A stretch of 64,000 nucleotides of DNA, taken from the NCBI RefSeq assembly GCF_009857135.1, contig NZ_CP047318.1:2294001-2358000 (forward strand). The letters are read 5' to 3'. Below the pieces are notes generated by a model. It ran no database searches. It was not told the origin of the DNA and worked only from the letters and a program-made list of their open reading frames with translations. Below are positions 46,871-55,817 of the stretch, one piece after another. Origin of the DNA: Streptomyces sp. HM190. GTDB taxonomy: Bacteria; Actinomycetota; Actinomycetes; Streptomycetales; Streptomycetaceae. The stretch's first letter is position 1, and the number at the start of each line of letters is the position of its first letter. Position numbers and translations under genes: made by a program.

Positions 46871-48253
46871 TCAACAGCTGGACTTACCGGCATAGATCGC
46901 CAGTGCCGTGTTCGAGCCGAGGGTGGCGGTGAACTGGCCGGAGCCGTTCACGGACACCGTCGTGTTGTTCTGGACGTTGCAGTACGTACCGGCCGGGAGC
47001 GAGGTCTGGTACGTCCGGGTCAGGCTGCCCGACTCGTGGTTGATGGCCACGAAGCCCTTGCTGCCGCGCCCGAAGGCGATCGCGTCGTTCCCGTTGTCCC
47101 ACCAGTTGGTGACGGACTCACCGCGCGTGGCGTTGCGGAAGGGCACCATGCGCATGATCTCCGGCCAGGCGTGCTGACACTTCCAGCCGTCCTGCCAGCA
47201 GGCGTTGACGGTGCCGCCGTTGGGCGGCCCGGCGTCCGTGGAGGAGAACTCGTAGCCGGAGTTGATGTCCGGGGCGCCGTACGGGTACGCCAGCATGAAG
47301 ACGTTGGCGAGGGTGTAGGTGGCGTTGTCCTTGTAGCTGAGCGTGGAGCCGTTGCGCTCGGTGTCGTGGTTGTCGACGAAGACTCCGGCGACGGAGCTGT
47401 TCATGTAGCCCCAGCCCTCGCCGTAGTTCTTGAGGTAGGCGAGGTTCTCGTTGTTGAAGACCCGCTTCAGGTCGAACGCGTAGCGGAACTCCTGGACGTC
47501 GCCGTTGCCCGTGTACTCGGTGGGCTGGACGGCCTCGCCGGCGCCGTAGATGGCCTCCTGCTTCCAGTAGACGGACGGGTTGGTCAGCCGCGACTTGATG
47601 TTGGCGAGGTCGCCGGCCGGGATGTGCTTGGCCGCGTCGATGCGGAAGCCGTCGACGCCGTACCCGAGCAGGGTGTTCATGTACCCGGCGATGGCGGAGC
47701 GGACGTAGTCCTCGCCGGTGTCCAGGTCGGCGAGGCCCACCAGTTCGCAGTTCTGGACGTTGCCCCGGTCCTGGTAGTTGGTGATCTGCGCGGTGCAGTT
47801 GTCGAAGTCGAACGAGGAGTACAGACCGGGGTAGGTGTACTTGCTGTACGACGAGCCGCCGGTGCCGGTGCCGCTGCCCGCCGACATGTGGTTGATCACC
47901 GTGTCGACGACGACCTTCACCCCGGCGGCGTGACACGTGTCGATCATGTTCTTGAACGCGGTGGCGTCACCGAGACGGCCCGCGATCCGGTAGCTCACGG
48001 GCTGGTACGACGTCCACCACTGCGAGCCCTGTATGTGCTCGGCGGGCGGCGAGACCTGCACGTATCCGTAGCCGTTGGGGCCGAGGGTGGTGGTGCACTC
48101 CTTCGCCACCGAGGCGAACTTCCACTCGAACAGGACGGCGGTGACGTCCTTGGTGCCGGGCGGGGAGGCTTGGGCACTGCCGGTCGGGACGGCGAGCGCG
48201 AGGGACGCGCCCGCCGCGAGGGCGAGCACGCCGGAGAGGGTTCTGCTGGCCAT
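46871..48253 (-). CDS. Secreted alpha-amylase (GH13)
   Basis: A 460-residue exported endo-amylase. Signal peptide [20 protein letters not shown]...SAQA, then the typical Streptomyces start [20 protein letters not shown]. Catalytic regions: DTVINH (~115), GFRIDAAKH (~200, with the nucleophile Asp), the acid/base Glu around GEAV (~238), and FVDNHD (~292). The C-terminal part is domain C only; there is no starch-binding module, in contrast with some longer actinobacterial amylases. The start is ATG 48253 with GAGAAGGA upstream. It lies 157 bp upstream of the pullulanase in the same direction. Confidence 0.95.
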   Translation of the reverse strand: MASRTLSGVLALAAGASLALAVPTGSAQASPPGTKDVTAVLFEWKFASVAKECTTTLGPNGYGYVQVSPPAEHIQGSQWWTSYQPVSYRIAGRLGDATAFKNMIDTCHAAGVKVVVDTVINHMSAGSGTGTGGSSYSKYTYPGLYSSFDFDNCTAQITNYQDRGNVQNCELVGLADLDTGEDYVRSAIAGYMNTLLGYGVDGFRIDAAKHIPAGDLANIKSRLTNPSVYWKQEAIYGAGEAVQPTEYTGNGDVQEFRYAFDLKRVFNNENLAYLKNYGEGWGYMNSSVAGVFVDNHDTERNGSTLSYKDNATYTLANVFMLAYPYGAPDINSGYEFSSTDAGPPNGGTVNACWQDGWKCQHAWPEIMRMVPFRNATRGESVTNWWDNGNDAIAFGRGSKGFVAINHESGSLTRTYQTSLPAGTYCNVQNNTTVSVNGSGQFTATLGSNTALAIYAGKSSC

Positions 48254-48337
48254 GTGGGGTCCTTCTCCGTTGAAGGGGCCTGGGGAGCTCCGAAGGGGAG
48301 TTCGGAGCCAGGGGGCATGCAAGATCCGTTGCCGTTT

Positions 48338-48365
48338 CTTGCTGCAAGACGGCTGAAAACTTTCA
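48338..48365. promoter_or_regulatory. Candidate MalR operator of the amylase gene
   Basis: CTTGCTGCAAG (48338-48348) and TGAAAACTTTCA (48354-48365) are two adjacent palindromes about 90 bp before the amylase start. The first matches the CTTGC/GCAAG pattern at malE and malR. Confidence 0.6.
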
Positions 48366-48551
48366 ACCGCCCAGAAGGTACGAGCCAGTTCGTAGAACGG
48401 TCAACCCTTCCGACACACGTTCTTCATCGCTCTGAAATGTGCTCACGGGTACGGGCGTTGAGGAACGGCGGAGCCCTCCGCGCGGCTACTCGGGGCGAAC
48501 TGAGTAGGTGCGCCCTGTCGGGCGGTGCCGCGCGGCCGGGAGGCTGACGGC

Positions 48552-48956
48552 ATGACTCGACGACAGAGCAAGCCCGCCGCACAGCTGTTGACCGTCCCGG
48601 TGTCGGCCGCGGCGTCATCGGCGATGTGGGCCGCGTGGCTGGGCTGGGACCAGCAGCGGGACGTGCACCCCGACGGTTCGACGACCGGACCGTACGCGGC
48701 GTGGCAGGTGATCGGGCTGGTGCTGACCCTGCTCGCGGCGGTGTACTGGGCGGCGTCGCACCGGTACTTCGTGGGCGCGGTGGCCGGGACCACGGCCGGG
48801 CTGACCGTCGCCTCGTTCTACGACTGGTCGGACGACGCGAGCGGCCTCTACGGCATCGGTGTGGGCCTGGTCATGCTGGGGAGCCTCGCGGCGACCGCGA
48901 CGGTCTGCGCGGTGACGGCCGCCGCACGGGGAGACGGCGGCCGGGTCACGGGGTGA
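48552..48956 (+). CDS. Small multi-pass membrane protein
   Basis: A 134-residue protein with about four hydrophobic helices: LLTVPVSAAASSAMWAAWLG, WQVIGLVLTLLAAVYWAAS, YFVGAVAGTTAGLTVASFY and GIGVGLVMLGSLAATATVCA. Unknown function. The start is ATG 48552. It runs divergently from the amylase gene inside the starch region but shows no relation to it. Confidence 0.75.
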   Translation: MTRRQSKPAAQLLTVPVSAAASSAMWAAWLGWDQQRDVHPDGSTTGPYAAWQVIGLVLTLLAAVYWAASHRYFVGAVAGTTAGLTVASFYDWSDDASGLYGIGVGLVMLGSLAATATVCAVTAAARGDGGRVTG

Positions 48957-48978
48957 CGGCTGTGCCCGCGCGCAACAG

Positions 48979-49015
48979 CGAGGCCCGCCACCCCTGACGG
49001 GGGCGGCGGGCCTCG
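48979..49015. terminator. Bidirectional terminator
   Basis: An 11-bp stem CGAGGCCCGCC/GGCGGGCCTCG with a 15-base loop, between the membrane protein gene and the convergent alpha-glucosidase gene. Confidence 0.85.
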
Positions 49016-49028
49016 GTGGTCCCTGCGG

Positions 49029-50711
49029 TCAGGCCGTCGTCCACCACACCGTGGTGTCGGCCGGCAGCTTCGCCTCGTCCCCGGCGACGGTCGGCTCGCC
49101 GCTGGCGACCAGGACCCGGCCGTACGCGGGGACCGTGACCGACTCCCCGGTGGTGTTGGCGACGCACACGAAGTCGCCCCGGCGGAAGGCGAGGACGCCC
49201 TCGGGGGCCTTGAGCCACTCGACGGAGTCGCCCGCGCCGAGGTGGGGCTGCTCACGGCGGACGGCGAGCGCGGTGCGGTACAGCTCCAGGGTGGAGCCCG
49301 CGACGCCGGTCTGCGCCTCGACGCTCAGGTCGCCCCACTCGGCGGGCTGCGGCAGCCAGGAGCCGCCCGCGCCGAAGCCGTACGAGGAACCGGTCCGGGT
49401 CCACGGGATCGGCACCCGGCAGCCGTCGCGGAAGCCGTCCTGGCCGGCGCCCCGGAAGTAGGCGGGGTCCTGGCGCACCTCGTCGGGCAGGTCGACGACG
49501 TCCGGCAGGCCCAGTTCCTCGCCCTGGTAGACGTAGGCCGAGCCGGGCAGTGCCAGCATCAGCAGCGTCGCCGCCCGGGCGCGCCTGAGGCCCAGTTCGC
49601 GGTCGCCGGCGAGGCGGATCTGCGTGCCGAGGCCGGGCTCGTTGGCGAAGCGGGTGGCGTGGCGGGTCACGTCGTGGTTGGACAGCACCCAGGTGGCGGG
49701 CGCGCCCACCGGGCGCATCGCGTCGAGGGTGCGGTCGATGACGACCTTCAGCTCGGCCGCGTCCCAGGCGGTGCCGAGGTACTGGAAGTTGAACGCCTGG
49801 TGGAGCTCGTCCGGGCGGACGTAGTTCGCCGTGCGCTCGACGGTCGGGGTCCACGCCTCGGCGACGAAGATCCGCTCACCGGCGTACTCGTCGAGCACCA
49901 GACGCCACTCGCGGTAGACGTCGTGCACGCCGTCCTGGTCGAAGAACGGCATGACATCGTTGCCCAGGAGTTTGAGCTGCTCGTGGGAGCCGAGGTCGGG
50001 CAGTCCCTCGGCCTTCACCAGGCCGTGCGCCACGTCGATGCGGAAGCCGTCGACGCCCATGTCGAGCCAGAAGCGCAGGATGGAGCGGAACTCGTCGCCG
50101 ACGGCCGGGTGCTCCCAGTTGAAGTCGGGCTGCTCGGGCGCGAAGAGGTGCAGGTACCACTCCCCCGGCGTGCCGTCGGGCTCCGTCACCCGGGTCCAGG
50201 CCGGACCGCCGAAGATCGACTCCCAGTCGTTCGGGGGGAGTTCGCCGTCCGTGCCCTTGCCGGGGCGGAAGTGGTAGCGGTCGCGCAGCGGCGAGCCGGG
50301 ACCCTCCGCCACCGCACGCTTGAACCATTCGTGCTGGTCGGAGGAGTGGTTGGGGACGAGGTCGACGATGACCCGCAGACCCAGCCCGTGGGCGTCGCGG
50401 ATGAGGGCGTCGGCGTCCAACAGGTTGCCGAACATGGGGTCGACGGCGCGGTAGTCGGCGACGTCGTAGCCGGCGTCGGCCTGCGGGGAGGCGTAGAAGG
50501 GGGACAGCCAGACGGCGTCCACACCGAGGTCACGCAGGTAGGGCAGGCGGGAGCGCACGCCTTCCAGGTCCCCCATGCCGTCGCCGTTGCTGTCGGCGAA
50601 GCTGCGCGGGTAGACCTGGTAGATCACCGCGTCCCGCCACCAGTCGCGGCGGGAGGCGACCGTGGCGAGCGCGGAGTTGTCGGCCGGGTCGATGGCGGAG
50701 TGCTGGCTCAT
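49029..50711 (-). CDS. Intracellular alpha-glucosidase (GH13)
   Basis: A 560-residue GH13 exo-glucosidase without a signal peptide. Family blocks: WWRDAVIYQVYPRSFADSNG, DLVPNHSSDQHEWF (region I), GFRIDVAHGL (II), FVAEAWTP (III) and LSNHDVTRHATRF (IV). It cleaves imported maltose and maltodextrins to glucose. It is the last gene of the malE-malF-malG-directed region, 141 bp after malG, separated by a hairpin. The start is ATG 50711 with AAGGAC upstream; an ATG 11 codons earlier is less likely. Confidence 0.93.
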   Translation of the reverse strand: MSQHSAIDPADNSALATVASRRDWWRDAVIYQVYPRSFADSNGDGMGDLEGVRSRLPYLRDLGVDAVWLSPFYASPQADAGYDVADYRAVDPMFGNLLDADALIRDAHGLGLRVIVDLVPNHSSDQHEWFKRAVAEGPGSPLRDRYHFRPGKGTDGELPPNDWESIFGGPAWTRVTEPDGTPGEWYLHLFAPEQPDFNWEHPAVGDEFRSILRFWLDMGVDGFRIDVAHGLVKAEGLPDLGSHEQLKLLGNDVMPFFDQDGVHDVYREWRLVLDEYAGERIFVAEAWTPTVERTANYVRPDELHQAFNFQYLGTAWDAAELKVVIDRTLDAMRPVGAPATWVLSNHDVTRHATRFANEPGLGTQIRLAGDRELGLRRARAATLLMLALPGSAYVYQGEELGLPDVVDLPDEVRQDPAYFRGAGQDGFRDGCRVPIPWTRTGSSYGFGAGGSWLPQPAEWGDLSVEAQTGVAGSTLELYRTALAVRREQPHLGAGDSVEWLKAPEGVLAFRRGDFVCVANTTGESVTVPAYGRVLVASGEPTVAGDEAKLPADTTVWWTTA

Positions 50712-50766
50712 GACGTCCTTGGTACGTAAGGGGGTGCGGGGCATCGGGTCTCGGATCGGTCGACGA

Positions 50767-50810
50767 GGCGGCCGCGGTGACAGCGGGGTCGGATGGACAC
50801 CGCGGCCGCC
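50767..50810 (-). terminator. Hairpin between malG and the alpha-glucosidase gene
   Basis: GGCGGCCGCGGTG pairs perfectly with CACCGCGGCCGCC (13 bp, 18-base loop). It would terminate or attenuate transcription from malG. Confidence 0.75.
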
Positions 50811-50852
50811 ACCCGTACGGCGAGGCGTACGGGAGTCTTCGAGGTGGCGGGC

Positions 50853-51764
50853 TCAGCCCTTCGTGCCACCGGCGGTCAGACCCGTGACCAGGTTCTTCTG
50901 CACGAGGTAGAAGAACGCGGACACGGGGATCGCGACGAGGACCGCCGTGGCGAACATGAGGTTCTGCTGGGCGTCGTGCTCGCTGACGAAGCTCTGCAGG
51001 CCGACCGCGAAGGTGTACTTCGAGTCCGACAGCATGAACGTCGAGGCGAAGGCGACCTCGCCGAACGCGGTGATGAAGCTGTAGAACGCGGCCACCGCCA
51101 GCCCGGGTTTGGCGAGCGGCAGGATGAGCCGCGCGAACGTGCCGAAGGGGGTCAGCCCGTCGACGCGTCCGGCCTCGTCGATCTCGAACGGGATCGTGTC
51201 GAAGTACCCCTTCAGCAGCCAGGCGCAGTACGGCACGGCCGTCGAGCAGTAGACGAGGATGAGACCAAGGTAGCTGTCGATGAGCTGGAGTTCCGACAGG
51301 ATCTCGTACATCGGCACCATCAGGACGGCGACCGGGAACATCTGGGTCACCAGGAGCACCCACATGAACTTGCGGTAACCCGGGAACCGCATGCGGGAGA
51401 CCGCGTAGCCGGTGGTCGCGGAGATCAGCACACCGATGACGGTCGTGCCGAGCGACACGACGAGGGTGCTGACCAGCCAGTCGAAGAACGCCGTCTTCTG
51501 CAGGACGAACGCGTAGTTGTCGAACGTCATCTTGCCGGGGATGCGCCCGGGGTGCAGGTAGTCGTCCTTGTCCGGGCCGAGGGAGAGGAAGACCAGCCAG
51601 GCGATCGGGAAGAGCGCGATCAGGCTCGCCACGACGAGGACGGCGTGCGAGGTGAGGGAGCCGGCGAGGCCGCGCTCACCGCGCCCGCGCGACGCGCGCG
51701 GGACGGCGGTCGGCACGGGCGATGGGGCCGCCGGAGCCGGGGTCTTGACGGTCGTGGTGCTCAT
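50853..51764 (-). CDS. malG: Maltose/maltodextrin ABC transporter permease MalG
   Basis: A 303-residue permease with six membrane helices starting LTSHAVLVVASLIALFPIAW. The cytoplasmic EAA loop is DEAGRVDGLTPFGTFARLILPLAKPG. It forms the membrane channel with MalF and uses a general sugar-ABC ATPase (MsiK-type), not encoded here. The start is ATG 51764 with AGGAG upstream, 13 bp after the malF stop, so the two are translated from one mRNA. A 12-codon longer start would overlap malF. Confidence 0.95.
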   Translation of the reverse strand: MSTTTVKTPAPAAPSPVPTAVPRASRGRGERGLAGSLTSHAVLVVASLIALFPIAWLVFLSLGPDKDDYLHPGRIPGKMTFDNYAFVLQKTAFFDWLVSTLVVSLGTTVIGVLISATTGYAVSRMRFPGYRKFMWVLLVTQMFPVAVLMVPMYEILSELQLIDSYLGLILVYCSTAVPYCAWLLKGYFDTIPFEIDEAGRVDGLTPFGTFARLILPLAKPGLAVAAFYSFITAFGEVAFASTFMLSDSKYTFAVGLQSFVSEHDAQQNLMFATAVLVAIPVSAFFYLVQKNLVTGLTAGGTKG

Positions 51765-51777
51765 GGGGGCTCCTGCC

Positions 51778-52782
51778 TCAGATCGCGAGCTGCTGCTCAT
51801 CGCGGTTCAGCCAGCGGCGGTAGACGGAGGTGAAGACGATCAGGATGGCCAGCAGCAGGATGCCGTAGGCCGCCGACTGCGCGAAGTCACGCGGCTGCTG
51901 ACCGAAGCCGAGGTAGTACGCCCAGGTCACGAGGATCTGTGCCTCGGGCGCGGTGTCGCCGAACAGCAGGAAGATGACGGCGAACTGGTTGAAGGTCCAG
52001 ATCACACCGAGCAGGACGACGGTGGAGCTGACCGAGCGCAGACCCGGCAGGGTGACGTACCGGAAGCGCTGCCAGGCGCTCGCGCCGTCCATCTCGGCCG
52101 CCTCGTACAGGGAGGAGTCGATGGACTGGAGGCCGCCGAGCAGCGAGACCATCATGAACGGCACACCGCACCAGGTGTTCACCATGATCGCGGCGAACCG
52201 CTGCCAGAAGGTGTCCTCCAGCCACAGCGGCGTCGGCAGGTGCAGGGCGTCGAGGCCTGCGTTGATGATGCCGCCGTCGGCGAGCATGAACCGCCAGCCG
52301 AACACGGTGACGAAGGTGGGCACCGCCCACGGCAGCACCAGGATCAGCCGGTAGAAGGTGCGGCCGCGCAGCTTCTGGTTGAGCAGCAGCGCGAGGCCGA
52401 GTCCGATGACGTAGTGCAGAGTGACGCAGAGCGCCGTCCAGACGATCGTCCAGATGAAGTGCGACCAGAAGCGGTCGTAGGCGGTCGGGCCCCACAGGAT
52501 GTCGGCGTAGTTGTCGAAGCCGATGAACTCGTACGTCGCCTCGATGTGGTTGACGCCGATGGTGCGCGCCGAGTTGAGGCTGTTGGCGTTGGTGAGCGTG
52601 AGGTAGAAGCCGCGGACCAGCGGGTACACCACGAGGACACCGAGCACGACGACCACCGGGGCGATCATCGCGTAGGCGTACCAGTGGCGCTGGTAGGAGT
52701 GCTTCAGACGCGACAGGGGACCTGGGCGCCCGCCCGGCTCACCGCGGCGCTTGCCGGTCGCTCGGTCGATGGCGACTGTCAT
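51778..52782 (-). CDS. malF: Maltose/maltodextrin ABC transporter permease MalF
   Basis: A 334-residue permease with six helices; the first is YAYAMIAPVVVVLGVLVVYPLV. The EAA loop is YEAAEMDGASAWQRFRYVTLPGL. Partner of MalG. The start is ATG 52782 with AGAAGGTG upstream. It follows malE by 133 bp and a 22-bp perfect hairpin that should lower its expression relative to malE. Confidence 0.95.
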   Translation of the reverse strand: MTVAIDRATGKRRGEPGGRPGPLSRLKHSYQRHWYAYAMIAPVVVVLGVLVVYPLVRGFYLTLTNANSLNSARTIGVNHIEATYEFIGFDNYADILWGPTAYDRFWSHFIWTIVWTALCVTLHYVIGLGLALLLNQKLRGRTFYRLILVLPWAVPTFVTVFGWRFMLADGGIINAGLDALHLPTPLWLEDTFWQRFAAIMVNTWCGVPFMMVSLLGGLQSIDSSLYEAAEMDGASAWQRFRYVTLPGLRSVSSTVVLLGVIWTFNQFAVIFLLFGDTAPEAQILVTWAYYLGFGQQPRDFAQSAAYGILLLAILIVFTSVYRRWLNRDEQQLAI

Positions 52783-52859
52783 CGTTCGACACCTTCTGGA
52801 AGATCACTGGAAGATCGGGCTGGCTGGTACGCGGGCCGTTTCCGGCTGTGCGCGGGCCG

Positions 52860-52909
52860 GTGGCCGCCGCGTCCGTCCGGCGACTGGGCCGGACGGACGC
52901 GGCGGCCAC
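52860..52909 (-). terminator. Intercistronic hairpin between malE and malF
   Basis: A perfect 22-bp stem (52860-52881 with 52888-52909) and a 6-base loop. It is long for a terminator within an operon and probably gives partial termination or stabilises the malE mRNA 3' end. Confidence 0.88.
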
Positions 52910-52915
52910 ACGGGA

Positions 52916-54187
52916 TCACTTGCTGTAGTCCGGGACCAGCTTGGCAATCGCGGTCTCTGCGGAGTCGAGACCCTTGTCCAGGGACTTCTTGCCACCGGCG
53001 ATGGCGAGCAGCTCGGTGTCGAGCGGGCCCCACAGCGAGCTGTACTCGGGCAGCTCGGGACGCGGCTGGGCGGCGGAGAGGACCGTCTGGTAGCCGGCGA
53101 TGCCCGGGTCGGCCTTGACCTCGGTGGTGTAGGCGTCGTCCCGCGTGGGCAGCGTGGAGTTCTTCAGGGCGATCGTCTCCTGGGACTTCGCCGAGGTCAT
53201 GAACTTCACGAACTTCAGCGAGGCCTCCTGGTGCGCCTTGTCGGAGCCGGCGTAGACCGAGAGGTTGTGGCCGCCGGTCGGGGCGCCCGCCTTGCCGGCG
53301 GAGCCGGCCGGGACGGTGGCGATGCCGAGGTTGGCCTTGTCCTTGAACGCGGCGCCCTTGTAGAAGTTGGTGATCTCCCAGGGGCCCTGGATGATCGAGG
53401 CGACCTTGCCGTTGACGAAGGCGTCCTGGATGTGGGCGTAGGCGTCGGCGGTGGTGTCCGCCTTGTGCAGGCCCTTGCCGTCGAACAGGCTCAGCCAGGT
53501 CTCGTAGCCCTTCACGGCCGCGGGGGACTTGACCGTGATCTTCTTGGCGGCGACGTCGACGGTGTCGGCGCCCTCGCCGTAGAGGAAGGACTGGGCGTAG
53601 TACGCCTGGGTGGAGCCCCAGTAGCCGTCGACGCCGGTCTTGCTCTTGATGGTGGCGGCGGCCTTCTTCAGGTCGGCCCAGCTCTTGGGGGCCTCCTTGA
53701 TGCCGGCCTTCGCGTAGAGCTCCTTGTTGTAGACCAGCGCGAGGGTGTCGGTGACGAACGGGACGCCGTAGGTCTTGCCGTCGTACTGCGCCTGCTTGAT
53801 CAGGTTGGGCTGGAACTTGTCCTGGTCCGCGAGGGCCTCGGTGCCGTCCAGCGGCAGGAAGAAGCCCTTCTTCGCGAACGCGGGCGTCCAGCCGACCTCG
53901 GAGCGCAGGATGTCCGGGGCGCCCTTGGAACCGGCGGCGGTGTCGAACTTGTTCTGCGCCTGGTCGAAGGGCACGTTGACGTACTTGACCTTGATGTCCT
54001 TGTTGGCGGCCTCGAACTCCTTGACCAAGGCCTTGTACGTCGGTGCCTCATTGGTGGCGTTGGACGTGTCCCACCAGGTGATGGTGACCGGACCGCCGGC
54101 CGAGTCGCCGCTGTCACTTCCGCCGCAGGCCGTCGCCGCGAGGGCGAGGGACGCCACCAGCGCGGTGGCCGCTATGCCACGCCGCAT
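52916..54187 (-). CDS. malE: Maltose/maltodextrin-binding lipoprotein MalE
   Basis: A 423-residue solute-binding protein. MRRGIAATALVASLALAATA is the lipoprotein signal with the lipobox ATACGG (Cys21). The mature protein has VTITWWDTSNATNEAPTYKA, IIQGPWEITNFYKG and the C-terminal helices of sugar-binding proteins. It delivers maltodextrin to MalFG. The start is ATG 54187 with AAGGAG 7 bases upstream. The gene is divergent from malR and its promoter carries a CTTGC-GCAAG palindrome. Confidence 0.95.
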   Translation of the reverse strand: MRRGIAATALVASLALAATACGGSDSGDSAGGPVTITWWDTSNATNEAPTYKALVKEFEAANKDIKVKYVNVPFDQAQNKFDTAAGSKGAPDILRSEVGWTPAFAKKGFFLPLDGTEALADQDKFQPNLIKQAQYDGKTYGVPFVTDTLALVYNKELYAKAGIKEAPKSWADLKKAAATIKSKTGVDGYWGSTQAYYAQSFLYGEGADTVDVAAKKITVKSPAAVKGYETWLSLFDGKGLHKADTTADAYAHIQDAFVNGKVASIIQGPWEITNFYKGAAFKDKANLGIATVPAGSAGKAGAPTGGHNLSVYAGSDKAHQEASLKFVKFMTSAKSQETIALKNSTLPTRDDAYTTEVKADPGIAGYQTVLSAAQPRPELPEYSSLWGPLDTELLAIAGGKKSLDKGLDSAETAIAKLVPDYSK

Positions 54188-54318
54188 GAGATCTCCTTGA
54201 GGGTTAAAGCCCGTGTGCTGGAGGAGGGCCCCGTCCGCCACTTCCTCCGAGTGCCGGCGCGCCGTTGCCGCCGCCGGGCGTGGCCGAACGTAACAGCGAT
54301 GTAAGCCGGACGAAAGAC

Positions 54319-54339
54319 CTTGCTGCAAAAAAATGCAAG
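54319..54339. promoter_or_regulatory. Candidate MalR operator of malE
   Basis: CTTGC (54319-54323) and GCAAG (54335-54339) flank TGCAAAAAAAT about 130 bp before malE, in the T-rich part of the promoter. Confidence 0.6.
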
Positions 54340-54437
54340 AAGCGGTGATGGTTACTCCGCCGTGACCTGCGCTCAACTGCCCCGCAACCCGGCATCGAGG
54401 CCGATCAAGGAGGGTGCGGACTACCGTGAAAGACTCT

Positions 54438-54449
54438 GCAAGCTCTTGC
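54438..54449. promoter_or_regulatory. Candidate MalR operator near malR
   Basis: GCAAGCTCTTGC is a perfect 12-bp palindrome containing the same GCAAG/CTTGC arms, 200 bp before malR. It could mediate autoregulation or act on malE. Confidence 0.55.
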
Positions 54450-54649
54450 CACACCAGGGCGCGGACGGGAATCATCAGCCCGTCAGCTCTTGCGAAAGCC
54501 ATCTCTTCACGCAGGGGCGCCCCCACGGACACCGACCAGAATCACGAGGGACCGCGATGACGCAGCAGCCCACGGTGGGCCGCACCCCCACCCGCACCCG
54601 ACGCCGGGCCGGTGGGCAAGCGGATGCCCGGCCGGTACAGTCCGGTGCT

Positions 54650-55684
54650 GTGACCACACGGCTTGCCGACATCGCAGCCCAGGCGGGGGTCAGTGAGGCG
54701 ACTGTCAGCCGCGTCCTGAACGGGAAGCCGGGCGTCGCCGCGACCACTCGCCAGTCCGTCCTGGCCGCCCTCGACGTACTGGGCTACGAGCGGCCGGTGC
54801 GGCTGCGGCAGCGCAGCGCGGGTCTGGTGGGCCTCATAACCCCGGAGCTGGAGAACCCGATATTCCCGGCGCTGGCCCAGGTCATCGGGCAGGCGCTCAC
54901 CCGGCAGGGATACACCCCGGTCCTCGCCACCCAGACCCCCGGCGGGTCCACCGAGGACGAGCTGACGGAGATGCTCGTCGACCGCGGTGTCGCCGGCATC
55001 ATCTTCGTCTCCGGGCTGCACGCGGACACCTCCGCGGACATGCAGCGCTATGAGCAACTGCGCGCGCAGGGCGTGCCGTTCGTGCTCGTCGACGGGTTCT
55101 CCCCCAAGGTGCAGGCGCCCTTCATCTCGCCGGACGACCGCGCGGCGATGAGTCTGGCGGTGACGCATCTGGCGTCGCTGGGCCACACCCGCATCGGCCT
55201 GGCCCTGGGCCCCAAGCGGTTCGTGCCCGTGCAGCGCAAGATCGAGGGGTTCGTCCGCACGATGCAGGAGCAGCTGGGGCTGGACGCCGCGGTCATCGAG
55301 ACCGAGCTGGTCCAGCACTCCCTCTACACGCTGGAGGGCGGTCAGGCGGCGGCGACGGCGCTCATGGACCGGGACTGCACGGCCGTGGTGTGCGCGAGCG
55401 ACATGATGGCGCTGGGCGCGATCCGGGCGGCCCGGCAGCGGGGCCTGGAGGTCCCCCGGGACATCTCGGTGGTCGGCTTCGACGACTCCCCGCTGATCGC
55501 GTTCACCGACCCGCCCCTGACGACGATCCGCAAGCCGGTCCCCGCCATGGGGCAGGCGGCGGTGCGCACGCTGCTGGAGGAGATCGGCGGGACTCCGGCG
55601 CCGCACAGCGAGTTCGTGTTCATGCCGGAGCTGGTGGTGCGGGGCTCGACCGCGTCGGCACCCGGGGACCGCGGTCGTACCTGA
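54650..55684 (+). CDS. malR: LacI-family maltose regulator MalR
   Basis: A 344-residue LacI/GalR repressor. HTH: VTTRLADIAAQAGVSEATVS, RVLNGKPGVAATTRQSVLAA. The periplasmic-binding-like domain follows, with LVGLITPELENPIFPALAQV, CTAVVCASDMMALGAIRAAR and VVGFDDSPLIAFTDPPLTTI. It represses malEFG and starch genes until maltodextrin is present. I use GTG 54650, preceded by TACAGT (54636-54641), since LacI proteins start at the HTH; ATG 54557 with GAGGGA upstream would add 31 Arg/Thr-rich residues and cannot be excluded. Confidence 0.93.
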   Translation: MTTRLADIAAQAGVSEATVSRVLNGKPGVAATTRQSVLAALDVLGYERPVRLRQRSAGLVGLITPELENPIFPALAQVIGQALTRQGYTPVLATQTPGGSTEDELTEMLVDRGVAGIIFVSGLHADTSADMQRYEQLRAQGVPFVLVDGFSPKVQAPFISPDDRAAMSLAVTHLASLGHTRIGLALGPKRFVPVQRKIEGFVRTMQEQLGLDAAVIETELVQHSLYTLEGGQAAATALMDRDCTAVVCASDMMALGAIRAARQRGLEVPRDISVVGFDDSPLIAFTDPPLTTIRKPVPAMGQAAVRTLLEEIGGTPAPHSEFVFMPELVVRGSTASAPGDRGRT

Positions 55685-55817
55685 GACGGAGAGTACGGAG
55701 GGCGGGGACAGTACGTACGGAGGAGACGGCCCCTGGCGCTCCCCCGGAGAACGTGCGGAGAGAACCCGACCAGAGGATGATCGGTGGGGGATGGCTTATC
55801 TGGCAGACTCTGTGCCC

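Larger units (their letters stand above)
54188..54649. other. malE/malR divergent regulatory region
   Basis: A 462-bp region with the two candidate MalR operators described separately. TCTTGCGAAAG near 54488 is a third half-match. No gene is seen; the in-frame extension of malR from 54557 is discussed at malR. Confidence 0.6.

Noticed and set aside
47036..48547. A 503-residue plus-strand frame opposite the amylase gene
   Set aside because: Antisense shadow of the alpha-amylase; no Shine-Dalgarno sequence or domain.
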